A stretch of 43,591 bases of DNA from Promethearchaeota archaeon. GTDB taxonomy: Archaea > Asgardarchaeota > Lokiarchaeia > Sigyniarchaeales > Promethearchaeaceae. The translations under genes and the position numbers were made by a program. Where the stretch lies: NCBI GenBank assembly GCA_004524545.1, contig SDNX01000009.1:1-43591 (forward strand). The letters run 5' to 3'. This document shows, one piece after another, positions 34,105 to 42,574 of the stretch; position 1 is the stretch's first letter, and every line of letters starts with the position of its first letter. A model generated the notes under the pieces. The model saw nothing but the letters and a program-made list of their open reading frames with translations, was not told where the DNA came from and did no database searches.

Positions 34105-35736
34105 ATGCGAAAATCCCTGCCAACTATAGATTTGGAGCGATCTGAGTTACGATATGTGTTTTATTCTCAAGATTTGAAACCCTTAATTAATGATTTTGTT
34201 AAAATTGGGTTTAAAGCTACTACTTTTCCCAGTTCTCCAGTTACTAAAACAATCTATTTCGGTTCAAAATTGGGGGTGCGACCTGGAATCTCAATAAAGG
34301 GTAGAATTTATGAGAAAAATCGAGAAGAAAATACTCTAAGTTTTTCTGGAGAGAGTCGATTCAATGTCTTGGAGATAAAGTCAACACTGAATCATGATGA
34401 GATGTATTACAAGGGATTCTCGGAACAAACTTCACAGGACCAAAAGCTAATCTCTTCTCAAACAGGGAGTGGGGATGACATTATTTTCCGTATCCAGAGA
34501 GCTTCGGAGGAAGGGTTACTTCACCAATCAACTTTCAAAACAAAAAGTCGATTACGAAAAGAAGATATTTCTAAAGAGATAAAATCAAATTTAACTCTTC
34601 AAGAGATTGTCACTCTTTTATGTGTTCCATCGGAATTAGATGAACGGTTAAGCCCCGAATTGCGTAAACTACTCAACAGTCAGGTACGCTCAATTCACTC
34701 AAAAACATTAGTACCCTATTTAATGACGCAATATTCACGAATTCATTTAATTCCTGATAATCCAGTATGGAAACAGACAATTAGGATCACTATCGACCCT
34801 GGTGTAGAATATTATGGATTAGATTTTCTAAACAAATATGATTTCTTAACCCATCCCGATATCACAGGAGAATATTTAGACCGAGAAAAATTTTGCAGGT
34901 TAGAATTCAAAGTAGACCCTCTTATGATAAAAAAAGAGAAGGTATTAGATTCTCATATAAGTGAGATATTACGAAAATATGGATGTTTAGCATTTATCTC
35001 AAAGAAGTGGAGGGGAACAACCTTAGTTTCCGATTCCTATATTCAAAATCAAACATTATGGACAGAACCTTATGGAAAACACATATCAGGGTATTTTCCT
35101 GTTCACCAGTCTTGGTATCGATATGGTAATATAACGGGTTATTTATACAAACTCATCCGTTCATCCAAAACCTTCGCATTATATGATGAGGACGCAAGAA
35201 TGTTGATTAAGAATGAAAATTACGTCTCAGGATATTTGGGATTCCCTATTCCTTCTATGGTGATACGAATACATGGTCCCCAAATCCAATATTATTTACC
35301 ACCAAAAAGCAAACCAATAAAAACCTCATCACCAGAATTTTACATAACTGAGCATTATCACCATCCTATACGGACTGCAATGGTAAACTCCGTGACTAAT
35401 CTGAACGATTATTTATTGTCTTCAATAACCATTGATGGATATGCCTTTTTCCGAAGTTATGGATTTTTGGTAAAACATAACACATCAAATCGGGTGTATA
35501 AATTAACTATCGAAAAATACCAAAAAACACTTGAAAATGATGTCAGAACTGAACTATACTGTAAAATGCGATATATTGGGGCAAAGAATACGGTAAATAT
35601 GGATGTGCATGAGGAAATTTATGAGGAATTAACAGAATTTTATAATGAATTTGCTCCAATTATGATTCACCCCATTGAGTTAGGGGAGGGTGAATTAGAG
35701 TATATTGATGATCATTTAATGGAGTTCATTTCGTAA
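34105..35736 (+). CDS. VTC-domain (polyphosphate polymerase-like) protein
   Basis: The N-terminal 280 residues show the tunnel-fold pattern of VTC/CYTH enzymes, which make polyphosphate or hydrolyse triphosphates. ELRYVFY (14-20) opens the fold. ISIKGRIYEK (62-71) and LEIK (89-92) give basic and acidic tunnel residues. YSRIHL (Arg212), IRITIDPG (Arg227) and RLEFKVDP (265-272) match the later VTC strands. No transmembrane helix is seen, so it would be soluble, unlike yeast Vtc4 complexes. The remaining 260 residues are not recognised and include an HHP-containing stretch (EHYHHPIR). The companion CYTH-like gene follows nine bases later. Confidence 0.68.
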   Translation: MRKSLPTIDLERSELRYVFYSQDLKPLINDFVKIGFKATTFPSSPVTKTIYFGSKLGVRPGISIKGRIYEKNREENTLSFSGESRFNVLEIKSTLNHDEMYYKGFSEQTSQDQKLISSQTGSGDDIIFRIQRASEEGLLHQSTFKTKSRLRKEDISKEIKSNLTLQEIVTLLCVPSELDERLSPELRKLLNSQVRSIHSKTLVPYLMTQYSRIHLIPDNPVWKQTIRITIDPGVEYYGLDFLNKYDFLTHPDITGEYLDREKFCRLEFKVDPLMIKKEKVLDSHISEILRKYGCLAFISKKWRGTTLVSDSYIQNQTLWTEPYGKHISGYFPVHQSWYRYGNITGYLYKLIRSSKTFALYDEDARMLIKNENYVSGYLGFPIPSMVIRIHGPQIQYYLPPKSKPIKTSSPEFYITEHYHHPIRTAMVNSVTNLNDYLLSSITIDGYAFFRSYGFLVKHNTSNRVYKLTIEKYQKTLENDVRTELYCKMRYIGAKNTVNMDVHEEIYEELTEFYNEFAPIMIHPIELGEGELEYIDDHLMEFIS

Positions 35737-35745
35737 GGTGTGAAT

Positions 35746-36318
35746 ATGTGGGAATGGAGAATTTTTTATTCTGAATCACAAAAACCCCAATGGGCATCCT
35801 GTATTCAGGAAATGCTTTACAAAACACCGATGGAAGTAAGAGTGGATCTTTATTACAATCTACACTCAACTGAAATAGGGATGAAAATTCGAGCTTATTC
35901 TGAGATTTATCAATTATTGGAAGTAAAGATTCTTCAAGAAACCAAGGGATATTTCGAATTATGGGAAAAACCTATTAATCAGACAATTGAGTTGATTGAG
36001 GGTGAATCTTTGTTTGATAATGTCGTAATGTCACTTAAGAAATCTACCCAGCATGTGATACAAAATAATAAGATTCTTGAAATTTTATATTCAGGAGATT
36101 TTAATGTAATTCAAATTATAAAACATCGAAGAAAAACCTCGATTAATGGCATATCAATTGAGAGTGTAATGATTGAATATCAAAATAAGAAACTTATGGG
36201 TGTACAATTTGAATGTCACTCCCCACCATTGTTGTCTCAATTCATGCAAGAATCACTGGCAATTCCAATGAAAAAATACTCAAATATTTCTTATCCTCGA
36301 CTTCTAATGGGAATGTGA
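35746..36318 (+). CDS. Small CYTH/tunnel-fold-like protein
   Basis: The ATG at 35746 follows AAGGTG; a GTG at 35740 is the alternative. The 190-residue protein has alternating strands with paired charges, as in CYTH domains: MWEWRIF at the N-terminus, VRVDLYYNL (31-39), GMKIRA (45-50) and LLEVKIL (57-63), then YFELWEKP. Later strands (VMIEYQNKKLMGVQFEC) could close the tunnel. CYTH enzymes act on triphosphates or polyphosphate. Being encoded just after the VTC-like protein suggests a hydrolase or a partner subunit. The key acidic/basic pattern is partial, so the call is tentative. Confidence 0.5.
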   Translation: MWEWRIFYSESQKPQWASCIQEMLYKTPMEVRVDLYYNLHSTEIGMKIRAYSEIYQLLEVKILQETKGYFELWEKPINQTIELIEGESLFDNVVMSLKKSTQHVIQNNKILEILYSGDFNVIQIIKHRRKTSINGISIESVMIEYQNKKLMGVQFECHSPPLLSQFMQESLAIPMKKYSNISYPRLLMGM

Positions 36319-37500
36319 GGTAAATCTGGGAACAATTCGAATTTTTTCGCTGAAAGATTGTAAATTTTGCTGCCATTTGTCATACTGGTGATCATCTACG
36401 ACTAAAAGTTCAACTTTATCAAGAAACTCGATGGTCAGTGTATAGTGAAGATTAGGATTATTGGAAATGTCCAAATAAGCTAATTCCATAAAGTTCAGAG
36501 ATTTTGGTAGAAATTCAATATAATTATGTTGGATATGCAAGTTGGTTAATTTTTTCAGAGAGCTGATACATTCAGGAATTTCAGATATATTATTGTGATT
36601 GAGTATCAATTCTTCTAGATTTTCTAATCGGCAAATTGAAGAGGGAAGGTATTTAATTCGATTGAACTGAAGATCTAATTTATTTAGTTTTTTTAGGTTC
36701 CCAATCTTCTCCGGAATCGTAACTAGTTCATTTTTGTAGGCTTGAAATTCCTCTAGATTACGTAATCTACCAAAATTAGAGCTAAGAATATTAAGCCGGT
36801 TAAATCCAATTTCTAGTCGTTTTAGATTATGTAAATTCATGAAATTTTCAGGTAGTTCACGTAGATAATTATCTCGAACATCTAATCGAAATAAGTTGAT
36901 TAGTTTGCTTATTTCATCTGGTAATTCTGTGAGTTTATTTCTTTGTAGATTAAGAAATTGTAGGTGTTGAAGATTCTGAATTTTTGGTGATAATGTTGCT
37001 AGTTTGTTTCCTCGCATATCTAGTTTCTTCAATTTCTTTAATTCCCAGAAACTAGAAGACAATTGAAGAAGCTCGTTGGTTTTAATGTTTAGGGATTCTA
37101 AATTTTGCAATTTTCCAATATTTTCTGGTAAATTCCCTATCTTATTTCTCCCCACATCGAGAAATTGAAGATTATTTAATTCCGTTAATTTTTCCGGAAG
37201 TACTTTTAATTTATTACTCTGAAGATTTAAAGATCTTAAATTCCGTAATTTTTGAACATCATTTGATAGTTCGGATATAAAATTAGAAGATAAATCCAAA
37301 TGAATCAGATTTTTTAATTCAAAAAGCAAATCAGGAAGGATTCGAATCTGCATATTAGATAAGTTGAGAGATAGTAATTGATCTTCTAAGAAAATTGTAT
37401 TTGAGCGTTTCAATATTCTTTTTACCCGTTCATTCAAATTTAACTCTTGAATGACCATGTAAAATATCTTTGAATCCTCGTTCTCTTTCTCTTGGTTCAT
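36304..37500 (-). CDS. Leucine-rich repeat protein, SHOC2-like, 398 residues
   Basis: After about 45 N-terminal residues the protein is nearly all LRRs of 23 residues with the pattern L..L..L.L..N.L..LP..I..L. Roughly 13 repeats can be seen, for example LQFLDVGRNKIGNLPENIG. This repeat class is shared by SHOC2 and plant Ras-group LRR proteins, which bind small GTPases. There is no signal peptide or membrane span, so it is cytoplasmic. It lies 11 bases after a second LRR gene, both downstream of the pseudo-GTPase gene. Its end overlaps the convergent CYTH-like gene by 15 bases. Confidence 0.92.
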   Translation of the reverse strand: MNQEKENEDSKIFYMVIQELNLNERVKRILKRSNTIFLEDQLLSLNLSNMQIRILPDLLFELKNLIHLDLSSNFISELSNDVQKLRNLRSLNLQSNKLKVLPEKLTELNNLQFLDVGRNKIGNLPENIGKLQNLESLNIKTNELLQLSSSFWELKKLKKLDMRGNKLATLSPKIQNLQHLQFLNLQRNKLTELPDEISKLINLFRLDVRDNYLRELPENFMNLHNLKRLEIGFNRLNILSSNFGRLRNLEEFQAYKNELVTIPEKIGNLKKLNKLDLQFNRIKYLPSSICRLENLEELILNHNNISEIPECISSLKKLTNLHIQHNYIEFLPKSLNFMELAYLDISNNPNLHYTLTIEFLDKVELLVVDDHQYDKWQQNLQSFSEKIRIVPRFTSHSH

Positions 37501-37511
37501 CTAGCATCCTT

Positions 37512-38693
37512 TTATGAATTAGTTTGGATCACGCATTTATTTCTTCCTAATTTTTCAATAACGGATTGATTTTCTGGATGGTTTTGCATTGATTCAGAAA
37601 TCCATAACCCCTTTAAATTTCGTAATTTCGAAAGTGATGATGGTAATTTTTCAAATTTATTATTTGAGATGTCCAAAAAGCGTAATGATATGAGTTGTGA
37701 TATTGATTCTGGAATTTCTTCTAAATGGTTGTTATTTAAGGTTAATTCTCTGAGATTTGAAAGACTGAATACTCCTTCCGGAATGCTCTTCAGTTTATTG
37801 TTATGAAGTTCTAATTGAGCTAATTTTGTTAAAGTTGAAACGTTTGGTGGTAAGTCCTCGATTTTATTATCTGCCAGACGCAAAACTTCTAATTTAGTCA
37901 ATTTACCAACTTCCTCAGAAATTTTACGAATATTATTGGAAATAAGATCTATTCTTCTTAAAGATAATATTGAATAAAGTGAATTTGATATTTCTTTGAT
38001 ATGATTAGACCGGAAATCTAACCTTTGCAATTTGTTAAGTTGACATATTTGGGGTGCTATAGAATGAAATTGGCATTTTTGTAAAATTAATATCTTGAGA
38101 TTTTTTAAAGAATCGAGAGATTCAGGAAAAGATGAAATGAGGTTCCCCCCTAAATCTATAAATTGTAATTTTGTTAATAATGAGCTAAAATGGGGGAATT
38201 GGTAGAGATGCATATTCTTTGCTATTAAGGAACGCAAATTTTGTAATTTTAAGAGTTCTGGAGGAACATATTTGATACAATTATTACTTATATTTAGTTC
38301 CTGTAAATGCTCTAGTTCTAATAATTGTTTAGGAAATTCGGTAAACCAATTTTCTCGCATGTCCAATTTTCGAAGGTGGGTTAAATTGATTATTTCTGCA
38401 GGCAAACTTGTCAGATGATTATTTCTCATATTCAAGGTTCTTAATTGAGATAAAGTGCCAATAAATGGAGGGATTTCCGATAATATGTTATATTTAAGGT
38501 CGAGTTTTCTTAAGGATTGGAAATTTGTGATTTGTTTTTTTAAAACTGATAAATTAAGGTGAGATAAATCCAAACTGATGAGTTCTTCTAATAAAATTTG
38601 GGTTTTCCTACGATTCACAACCTCATCATAGGATATGTCACCTAAATTTTTCATTAATTCTTGAATTTGACTCTCAATTGTTATGGCTGCCAT
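37512..38693 (-). CDS. Leucine-rich repeat protein, SHOC2-like, 393 residues
   Basis: Like its downstream neighbour, this protein consists of an N-terminal helical cap of about 40 residues and then 23-residue LRRs with conserved Asn and LP positions (for example LRTLNMRNNHLTSLPAEII). At least 13 repeats are visible. The repeats are not identical to those of the neighbour, so the tandem arrangement is old. The C-terminal cap ends with NKCVIQTNS. It is probably a cytoplasmic protein-binding scaffold. Placement between a Ras-like pseudo-GTPase gene and another LRR gene suggests a shared signalling or scaffolding complex. Confidence 0.92.
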   Translation of the reverse strand: MAAITIESQIQELMKNLGDISYDEVVNRRKTQILLEELISLDLSHLNLSVLKKQITNFQSLRKLDLKYNILSEIPPFIGTLSQLRTLNMRNNHLTSLPAEIINLTHLRKLDMRENWFTEFPKQLLELEHLQELNISNNCIKYVPPELLKLQNLRSLIAKNMHLYQFPHFSSLLTKLQFIDLGGNLISSFPESLDSLKNLKILILQKCQFHSIAPQICQLNKLQRLDFRSNHIKEISNSLYSILSLRRIDLISNNIRKISEEVGKLTKLEVLRLADNKIEDLPPNVSTLTKLAQLELHNNKLKSIPEGVFSLSNLRELTLNNNHLEEIPESISQLISLRFLDISNNKFEKLPSSLSKLRNLKGLWISESMQNHPENQSVIEKLGRNKCVIQTNS

Positions 38694-38714
38694 TCATGTT
38701 CCCATTCTTTCTTC

Positions 38715-38807
38715 CTACTGTTCATCAAGAACTTCTGGTGTTAATTTAGTTAAATCTTCACTTTTCCTTACTTGATTAGCTATATCAATCAAGAACCAGA
38801 ACCTACT
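38715..38807 (-). other. In-frame open extension after the pseudo-GTPase stop
   Basis: Directly after the TGA of the pseudo-GTPase gene (38810-38808) the same frame stays open for 30 codons to a TAG. It encodes a helical, protein-like segment (FWFLIDIANQVRKSEDL, then TPEVLDEQ). It could be a tail lost through a recent stop, a read-through product or chance. Confidence 0.3.
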
Positions 38808-39338
38808 TCACAATGAAGTATTGCTGGAAAGTATTTCTGCAACTAAATTTTTAAACGTGGATTCCATACGGCTTAAATTATGCATATCAATTTGGATATA
38901 ATGACCTCCTTTTTGTTCGACCCACGCTTTAATGTCATTTTCATTTACAGTGATTTGCTTTGAACTGCGCAAGTTTGAAATCACCATGAAAGGAATTTTG
39001 GTGAATGCGACTTCGATTTCTTTATAACACTCGATTACATGAGACCATGTTGAAGGATTACTTAAATCGAATAAGAATAACGCTCCGACTCCACCTTTAA
39101 AAAAAATCTTCCGTATGTCCTCAAATCTTGATTTGCTAGATATGTCCCATAGAGATAATACTGAATTCACCCGTTTTCCTTCAAATTCTACTGGGATTGT
39201 TTTCAATAGAACATTTACTCCCACTATCGTCTTATAATCAGTTGAAAAATACCGATCCGCTATAATTTTGTAGTTCTCTACGTTTTCAGACCCTAGAATG
39301 AGTATTTTGAGTACTAGATTTTGAGCCATTTTTCTCAA
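38808..39338 (-). CDS. Ras/Rab-fold pseudo-GTPase
   Basis: The 176-residue protein follows the small-GTPase fold but has lost nucleotide-binding residues. The P-loop position reads GSENVENYK (16-24) instead of GxxxxGKS/T. Switch I keeps TIVGVN. The G3 motif WDTAGQERF has become WDISSKSRF (64-72). The NKxD motif is reduced to SNLRSS, and SAK is not seen. Strand pattern and spacing (VLKILILG, ALFLFDLSN) match Ras/Rab proteins. It probably cannot bind or hydrolyse GTP normally and may act as a scaffold. ATG 39329 is an alternative start. LRR genes follow downstream in the same direction. Confidence 0.75.
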   Translation of the reverse strand: MRKMAQNLVLKILILGSENVENYKIIADRYFSTDYKTIVGVNVLLKTIPVEFEGKRVNSVLSLWDISSKSRFEDIRKIFFKGGVGALFLFDLSNPSTWSHVIECYKEIEVAFTKIPFMVISNLRSSKQITVNENDIKAWVEQKGGHYIQIDMHNLSRMESTFKNLVAEILSSNTSL

Positions 39339-39382
39339 GTATTCATCGGTATCTGGGAATAAAAAATGTTGCTTACGAATAG

Positions 39383-39961
39383 CTATTCACCAATTGATCG
39401 AATAAACAAGGTAATTCTTTGATCTAAACAAGAATGCAATAAATCATTAATTGTCTTGATGTATATCCCTTTACTACCGAGAGCAAATTTTAAATAAGAT
39501 TCGTTAGTAAACATATAGATTGAGATTAGTTTTGGTTCTATTCCCTCAATTTTATAATCCAAGAAGTGAATCGGAATATGTGAGAATAAGTTTTTGACTA
39601 AAATGTCCAACCTAACTGGTTCATTATAATTTATCAAGCATATCCTTTTGGTGAATTTTCTAAAAAAAGCCGTTTTCCTACTAGAATACTTGGTATTGAT
39701 TAATCGGTTTTTTTGTGAGGGAATGAAAAAAAATACATATTGGGTATTAAAATAGACAAAAGATGGAAGAAATGCAAAAAACTTCTCAAAAAACTGTAAA
39801 AGAAAAATATGCGAGTTTGTATATAGTGTTTTAAACTTAATTTTAGTTTCTAACAAGTTATTTGAGTGAGAAACAGCGTCTTTGTTCAGGTAGAACAAAC
39901 AACTTGAGATATTTTTGTTTGTGATATTTTTGGAATTCAAATTCTTTTCGGAACCCCCCAT
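39383..39961 (-). CDS. Divergent NusA-like protein with two KH domains
   Basis: Archaeal NusA is a protein of about 140 residues with two KH domains that binds RNA during transcription. This 192-residue protein follows the same order after a 45-residue polar extension. A helix HIFLLQFFEKFFAFLP and strand YVFFFI lead into KH1, with KRICLINYNEPVRLDILVKN at its end. KH2 then reads ISIYM, YLKFALGSKGIYIKTINDLL and RITLFI. The KH2 loop GSKG (162-165) is canonical, but the KH1 loop (KYSSRKTA) lacks GxxG. Aromatic residues are unusually common. It appears to be a specialised paralogue, 44 bases upstream of the pseudo-GTPase gene. TATA-like TTTATATTC lies near 40010. Confidence 0.55.
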   Translation of the reverse strand: MGGSEKNLNSKNITNKNISSCLFYLNKDAVSHSNNLLETKIKFKTLYTNSHIFLLQFFEKFFAFLPSFVYFNTQYVFFFIPSQKNRLINTKYSSRKTAFFRKFTKRICLINYNEPVRLDILVKNLFSHIPIHFLDYKIEGIEPKLISIYMFTNESYLKFALGSKGIYIKTINDLLHSCLDQRITLFIRSIGE

Positions 39962-40066
39962 TCTTATAAAATATAGAAAAACTTCTTATCTATGTAAATT
40001 AGAAAGAATATAAAGTCCGAAAATGTCGAAAAGTAAATTTTAGATGTGATAATGAGTAGGGGAGGT

Positions 40067-41116
40067 TTAAAAACTACTCGAAATATTTGCAGTGATTAGA
40101 TTCTCTTTAAGTTTTTGTTTAATTACCAACACAGTGACTCTTTGTTGCGGAACCAAAGAAACCTTTGAAAGCACTTTTACCGCCCATTTCTCATCTAATA
40201 CACCAATATATTCGACGTTAGAACGTCCTTTACAAATTATAGTTACAGAAATCTTTGCTCCAACTTCTACAGGGGGGGTAATAGGAACGGTGGTGTGGAT
40301 CCCAAAATCATGAGGACCTAATTTCAGTTTGGTATTGTAAGTTTTTTCCATTTCGGATAACTTTTGATAAAAATGAATGAACTGACGTGGCTCTACTTTC
40401 CAAAATTTACGCCCACTCTTATAAACGAGGTAATTTTGGATACCTAAAAAAGGATAGGGTGATGTAAAACCCTTTTCTTCATATTTTTTGGCAAGCTTGA
40501 TGATCTCAATTATATCTTCATCGTTGTACTTAAAGAACCAAATCGGAGCTATTAACAAGTCGATCTGACTTTTCAAAATTGTATCAAATATCGCTAGTAA
40601 TTTTTTAACGTTATAATTGGGTATCCCGCTTAGTTTTTGAGCTCTATCCTCATTTAGGGCATTCAAAGAAATGTTCAACCTACTCACACCAGCTCTTTCT
40701 AGATCTTTTACTACAGTTTCAGTTAAAAGGGTACCGTTTGTCTGGATGGATATAATTTTTACTTGAGAAAATTTTCTGATTCCTTTGATTAATTCTAGAT
40801 ACCGTGGATAGAGAAAAAATTCGCCGTAAGGAGCAATATGTACTTCTATATCATCACATTTCTTGTTGTCTAAAGCGTATTTCAGCCATTTCAGAATATA
40901 ATCAACATCCACTATGAAATTATTTACTTTGGACTGCTTCTCTTTTGATGGTAGGTCTTTATAATCCCCAAAATGAGCGTTAACAAAACAGTATTTACAC
41001 CGCAAATTACATATGGTAATAGGTTTGATCTCTAAGAGGTTTGTTCCTCTGTCTAAAATTCCTATAAAATCTAATCCAAATAAAGGTATCCCGGATTTTT
41101 CATCTACTTTTATCAT
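40067..41116 (-). CDS. Radical SAM protein with C-terminal TRAM-like domain (COG2100-like)
   Basis: The radical-SAM cluster motif is CNLRCKYC (Cys36, 40, 43), followed by barrel elements HIAPYGEFFLYP, ISIQTNGTLLT and RLNISLNAL. After about residue 275 a small beta domain (VGAKISVTIICKG, then QRVTVLVIKQ) resembles a TRAM domain, which binds RNA and is common in tRNA-modifying enzymes. The layout matches an uncharacterised archaeal family I know as COG2100. The start codon overlaps the Pelota stop by four bases (ATGA), so the two are co-translated. The likely role is RNA or ribosome-associated modification; the substrate is unknown. Confidence 0.85.
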   Translation of the reverse strand: MIKVDEKSGIPLFGLDFIGILDRGTNLLEIKPITICNLRCKYCFVNAHFGDYKDLPSKEKQSKVNNFIVDVDYILKWLKYALDNKKCDDIEVHIAPYGEFFLYPRYLELIKGIRKFSQVKIISIQTNGTLLTETVVKDLERAGVSRLNISLNALNEDRAQKLSGIPNYNVKKLLAIFDTILKSQIDLLIAPIWFFKYNDEDIIEIIKLAKKYEEKGFTSPYPFLGIQNYLVYKSGRKFWKVEPRQFIHFYQKLSEMEKTYNTKLKLGPHDFGIHTTVPITPPVEVGAKISVTIICKGRSNVEYIGVLDEKWAVKVLSKVSLVPQQRVTVLVIKQKLKENLITANISSSF

Positions 41117-42201
41117 TGAGTCTTGAACCTCAATAATGATGCCACACCAGAATAATTCTGTAATTGATCTCCCGCAGGATGAAGAGTAGATATTATGTGT
41201 ATTTTACCTCTTCCATTTTCCACAAGATAAAATAATTCTTCTAGTTTTTTCCGATCATCCTTGTTTATTCTTGTTCGCATGACTAAATCAGTTATTAATA
41301 AATCTTGAATAGCACCAAGATTAGCTGCTAAAAGAGTTTCATCAAATCCATATGTAAACAATCCTTGGTCTTTCCCTAGGCGCTCCACAAAATCATTGAG
41401 CAGTTGAGTTTCGTTAGATAGTCGGTGATCGGAAATAAATTCTGCAATAACTCCTTGTCTAATAATTTCATTTATAGCACTGGGCGTAGCAGAACTTGCA
41501 GATGCTAAGCGAATATCGATTTGTATCTTCTCATTAGTAAAGATATTCTTCAGATGTTGACTGAAATGCTCCTTTATAAATCCAGGTCCGCAGAGGATCA
41601 CCATGGATATCTCTTGATTTTTGATATTTTCAATTAACACCTTTGATATCGAGTCATAAAATTCCTTCTCCTCCCGATTTTTATTTTGGGTTTGGTCTCG
41701 ATACCTTTTTCCAGGAATATTATGCCGAATTGTGGATATAATTGATAAACTATAATTACTAATTAGACCGATAGTAGAGAGTCCTGATTCTATCGCACAG
41801 ACAAGTACAATTTTATTGGTTGATGTTCCTGTTGATTTTTCCAACCTTTGAATTTCATGCTTAAACCAATTATCTTTCTGAATTAGAAGTTTCGTTCCTA
41901 TTTCTACATTCAATGTATGATATTGTCCAATTGACACAAATTCATCAGGACCTTCTTTAATTTGCCCGAGTACTCGTAACCTGTTTGAGTACTCATGAAA
42001 TTCACATTTTTCTACTTGGATTTGCAGAACCATAGGACGACGTTCTCCTGCATCACCGTCTCGCATGACGACTCGTCGAAAAGTCCGGGCCCTCACAAGA
42101 TCGTTTGGTTTTATGATGTTGTATAAAGTCCACAAATCCTCAAGTTCTTGGATTAATACCTTTACTTCTCCTTTTTTTGGGTCGCTATGTAGGATTTGCA
42201 T
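41113..42201 (-). CDS. pelA: Pelota, ribosome rescue factor
   Basis: Pelota (Dom34) enters the empty A site of stalled ribosomes and, with ABCE1 and aEF1A, splits them. The 362-residue length is normal. The N-terminal Sm-like domain starts with MQILHSDPKKGEVKVLIQEL and includes the family stretch DLWTLYNIIKPNDLVRARTFRRV. The central domain has VLVCAIESGLSTIGLI and VILCGPGFIKE. The C-terminal eL30-like domain has YGFDETLLAANLGAIQDLLITD. The eRF1 GGQ motif is absent, as expected. It shares an overlapping stop/start with a radical-SAM gene. Confidence 0.97.
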   Translation of the reverse strand: MQILHSDPKKGEVKVLIQELEDLWTLYNIIKPNDLVRARTFRRVVMRDGDAGERRPMVLQIQVEKCEFHEYSNRLRVLGQIKEGPDEFVSIGQYHTLNVEIGTKLLIQKDNWFKHEIQRLEKSTGTSTNKIVLVCAIESGLSTIGLISNYSLSIISTIRHNIPGKRYRDQTQNKNREEKEFYDSISKVLIENIKNQEISMVILCGPGFIKEHFSQHLKNIFTNEKIQIDIRLASASSATPSAINEIIRQGVIAEFISDHRLSNETQLLNDFVERLGKDQGLFTYGFDETLLAANLGAIQDLLITDLVMRTRINKDDRKKLEELFYLVENGRGKIHIISTLHPAGDQLQNYSGVASLLRFKTQ

Positions 42202-42319
42202 AAAATCATCTTCTAAAGTTGTTTGAACTTAATGTATGATACTATTTGGACATATCTGGAGAAAAAAATCAATTAAAAATTATTAAAATTTTAAGCAAGT
42301 GCTGAAAAAAAGAGATTGG

Positions 42320-42327
42320 AAAAAAAA
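42320..42327 (-). terminator. T-tract after the 53-residue gene
   Basis: On the minus strand eight T residues begin just after the TAG of the small gene, and a second run of seven lies at 42305-42311. Paired T-tracts are typical archaeal termination signals. Confidence 0.5.
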
Positions 42328-42329
42328 GA

Positions 42330-42491
42330 CTATTGACCTGCTTTTTCAAGTGCAGCTTTTACTTTTGCTAGTTCTTCTGCACGCTTTTCCTTTTCCGCTT
42401 TAATTCGTGCTAATTCTTCTTCAGAGACCTTTGATAAGTTCTCTGCTCCTTTCCTAAGCTCTTCATCAGTAATTTTTGGTTTATCGGACAT
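42330..42491 (-). CDS. 53-residue charged helical protein
   Basis: A short ATG-to-TAG frame encodes a 53-residue protein starting MSDKPKITDEELRKGAENL, continuing with an alternating charged helix (EEELARIKAEKEKRAEELAK) and ending ALEKAGQ. The composition is typical of a real soluble coiled-coil or helical-hairpin protein rather than a random frame. T-tracts directly after the stop support an expressed unit. It lies between Pelota and a GNAT gene. The function is unknown. Confidence 0.7.
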   Translation of the reverse strand: MSDKPKITDEELRKGAENLSKVSEEELARIKAEKEKRAEELAKVKAALEKAGQ

Positions 42492-42574
42492 GGTTGTTCA
42501 CTTTTTAGAATGTTTTAATAACTAACAAGATCCATAGTCAGAAAAAACCTTAATATTGTGTTGTCTCACAAGGT

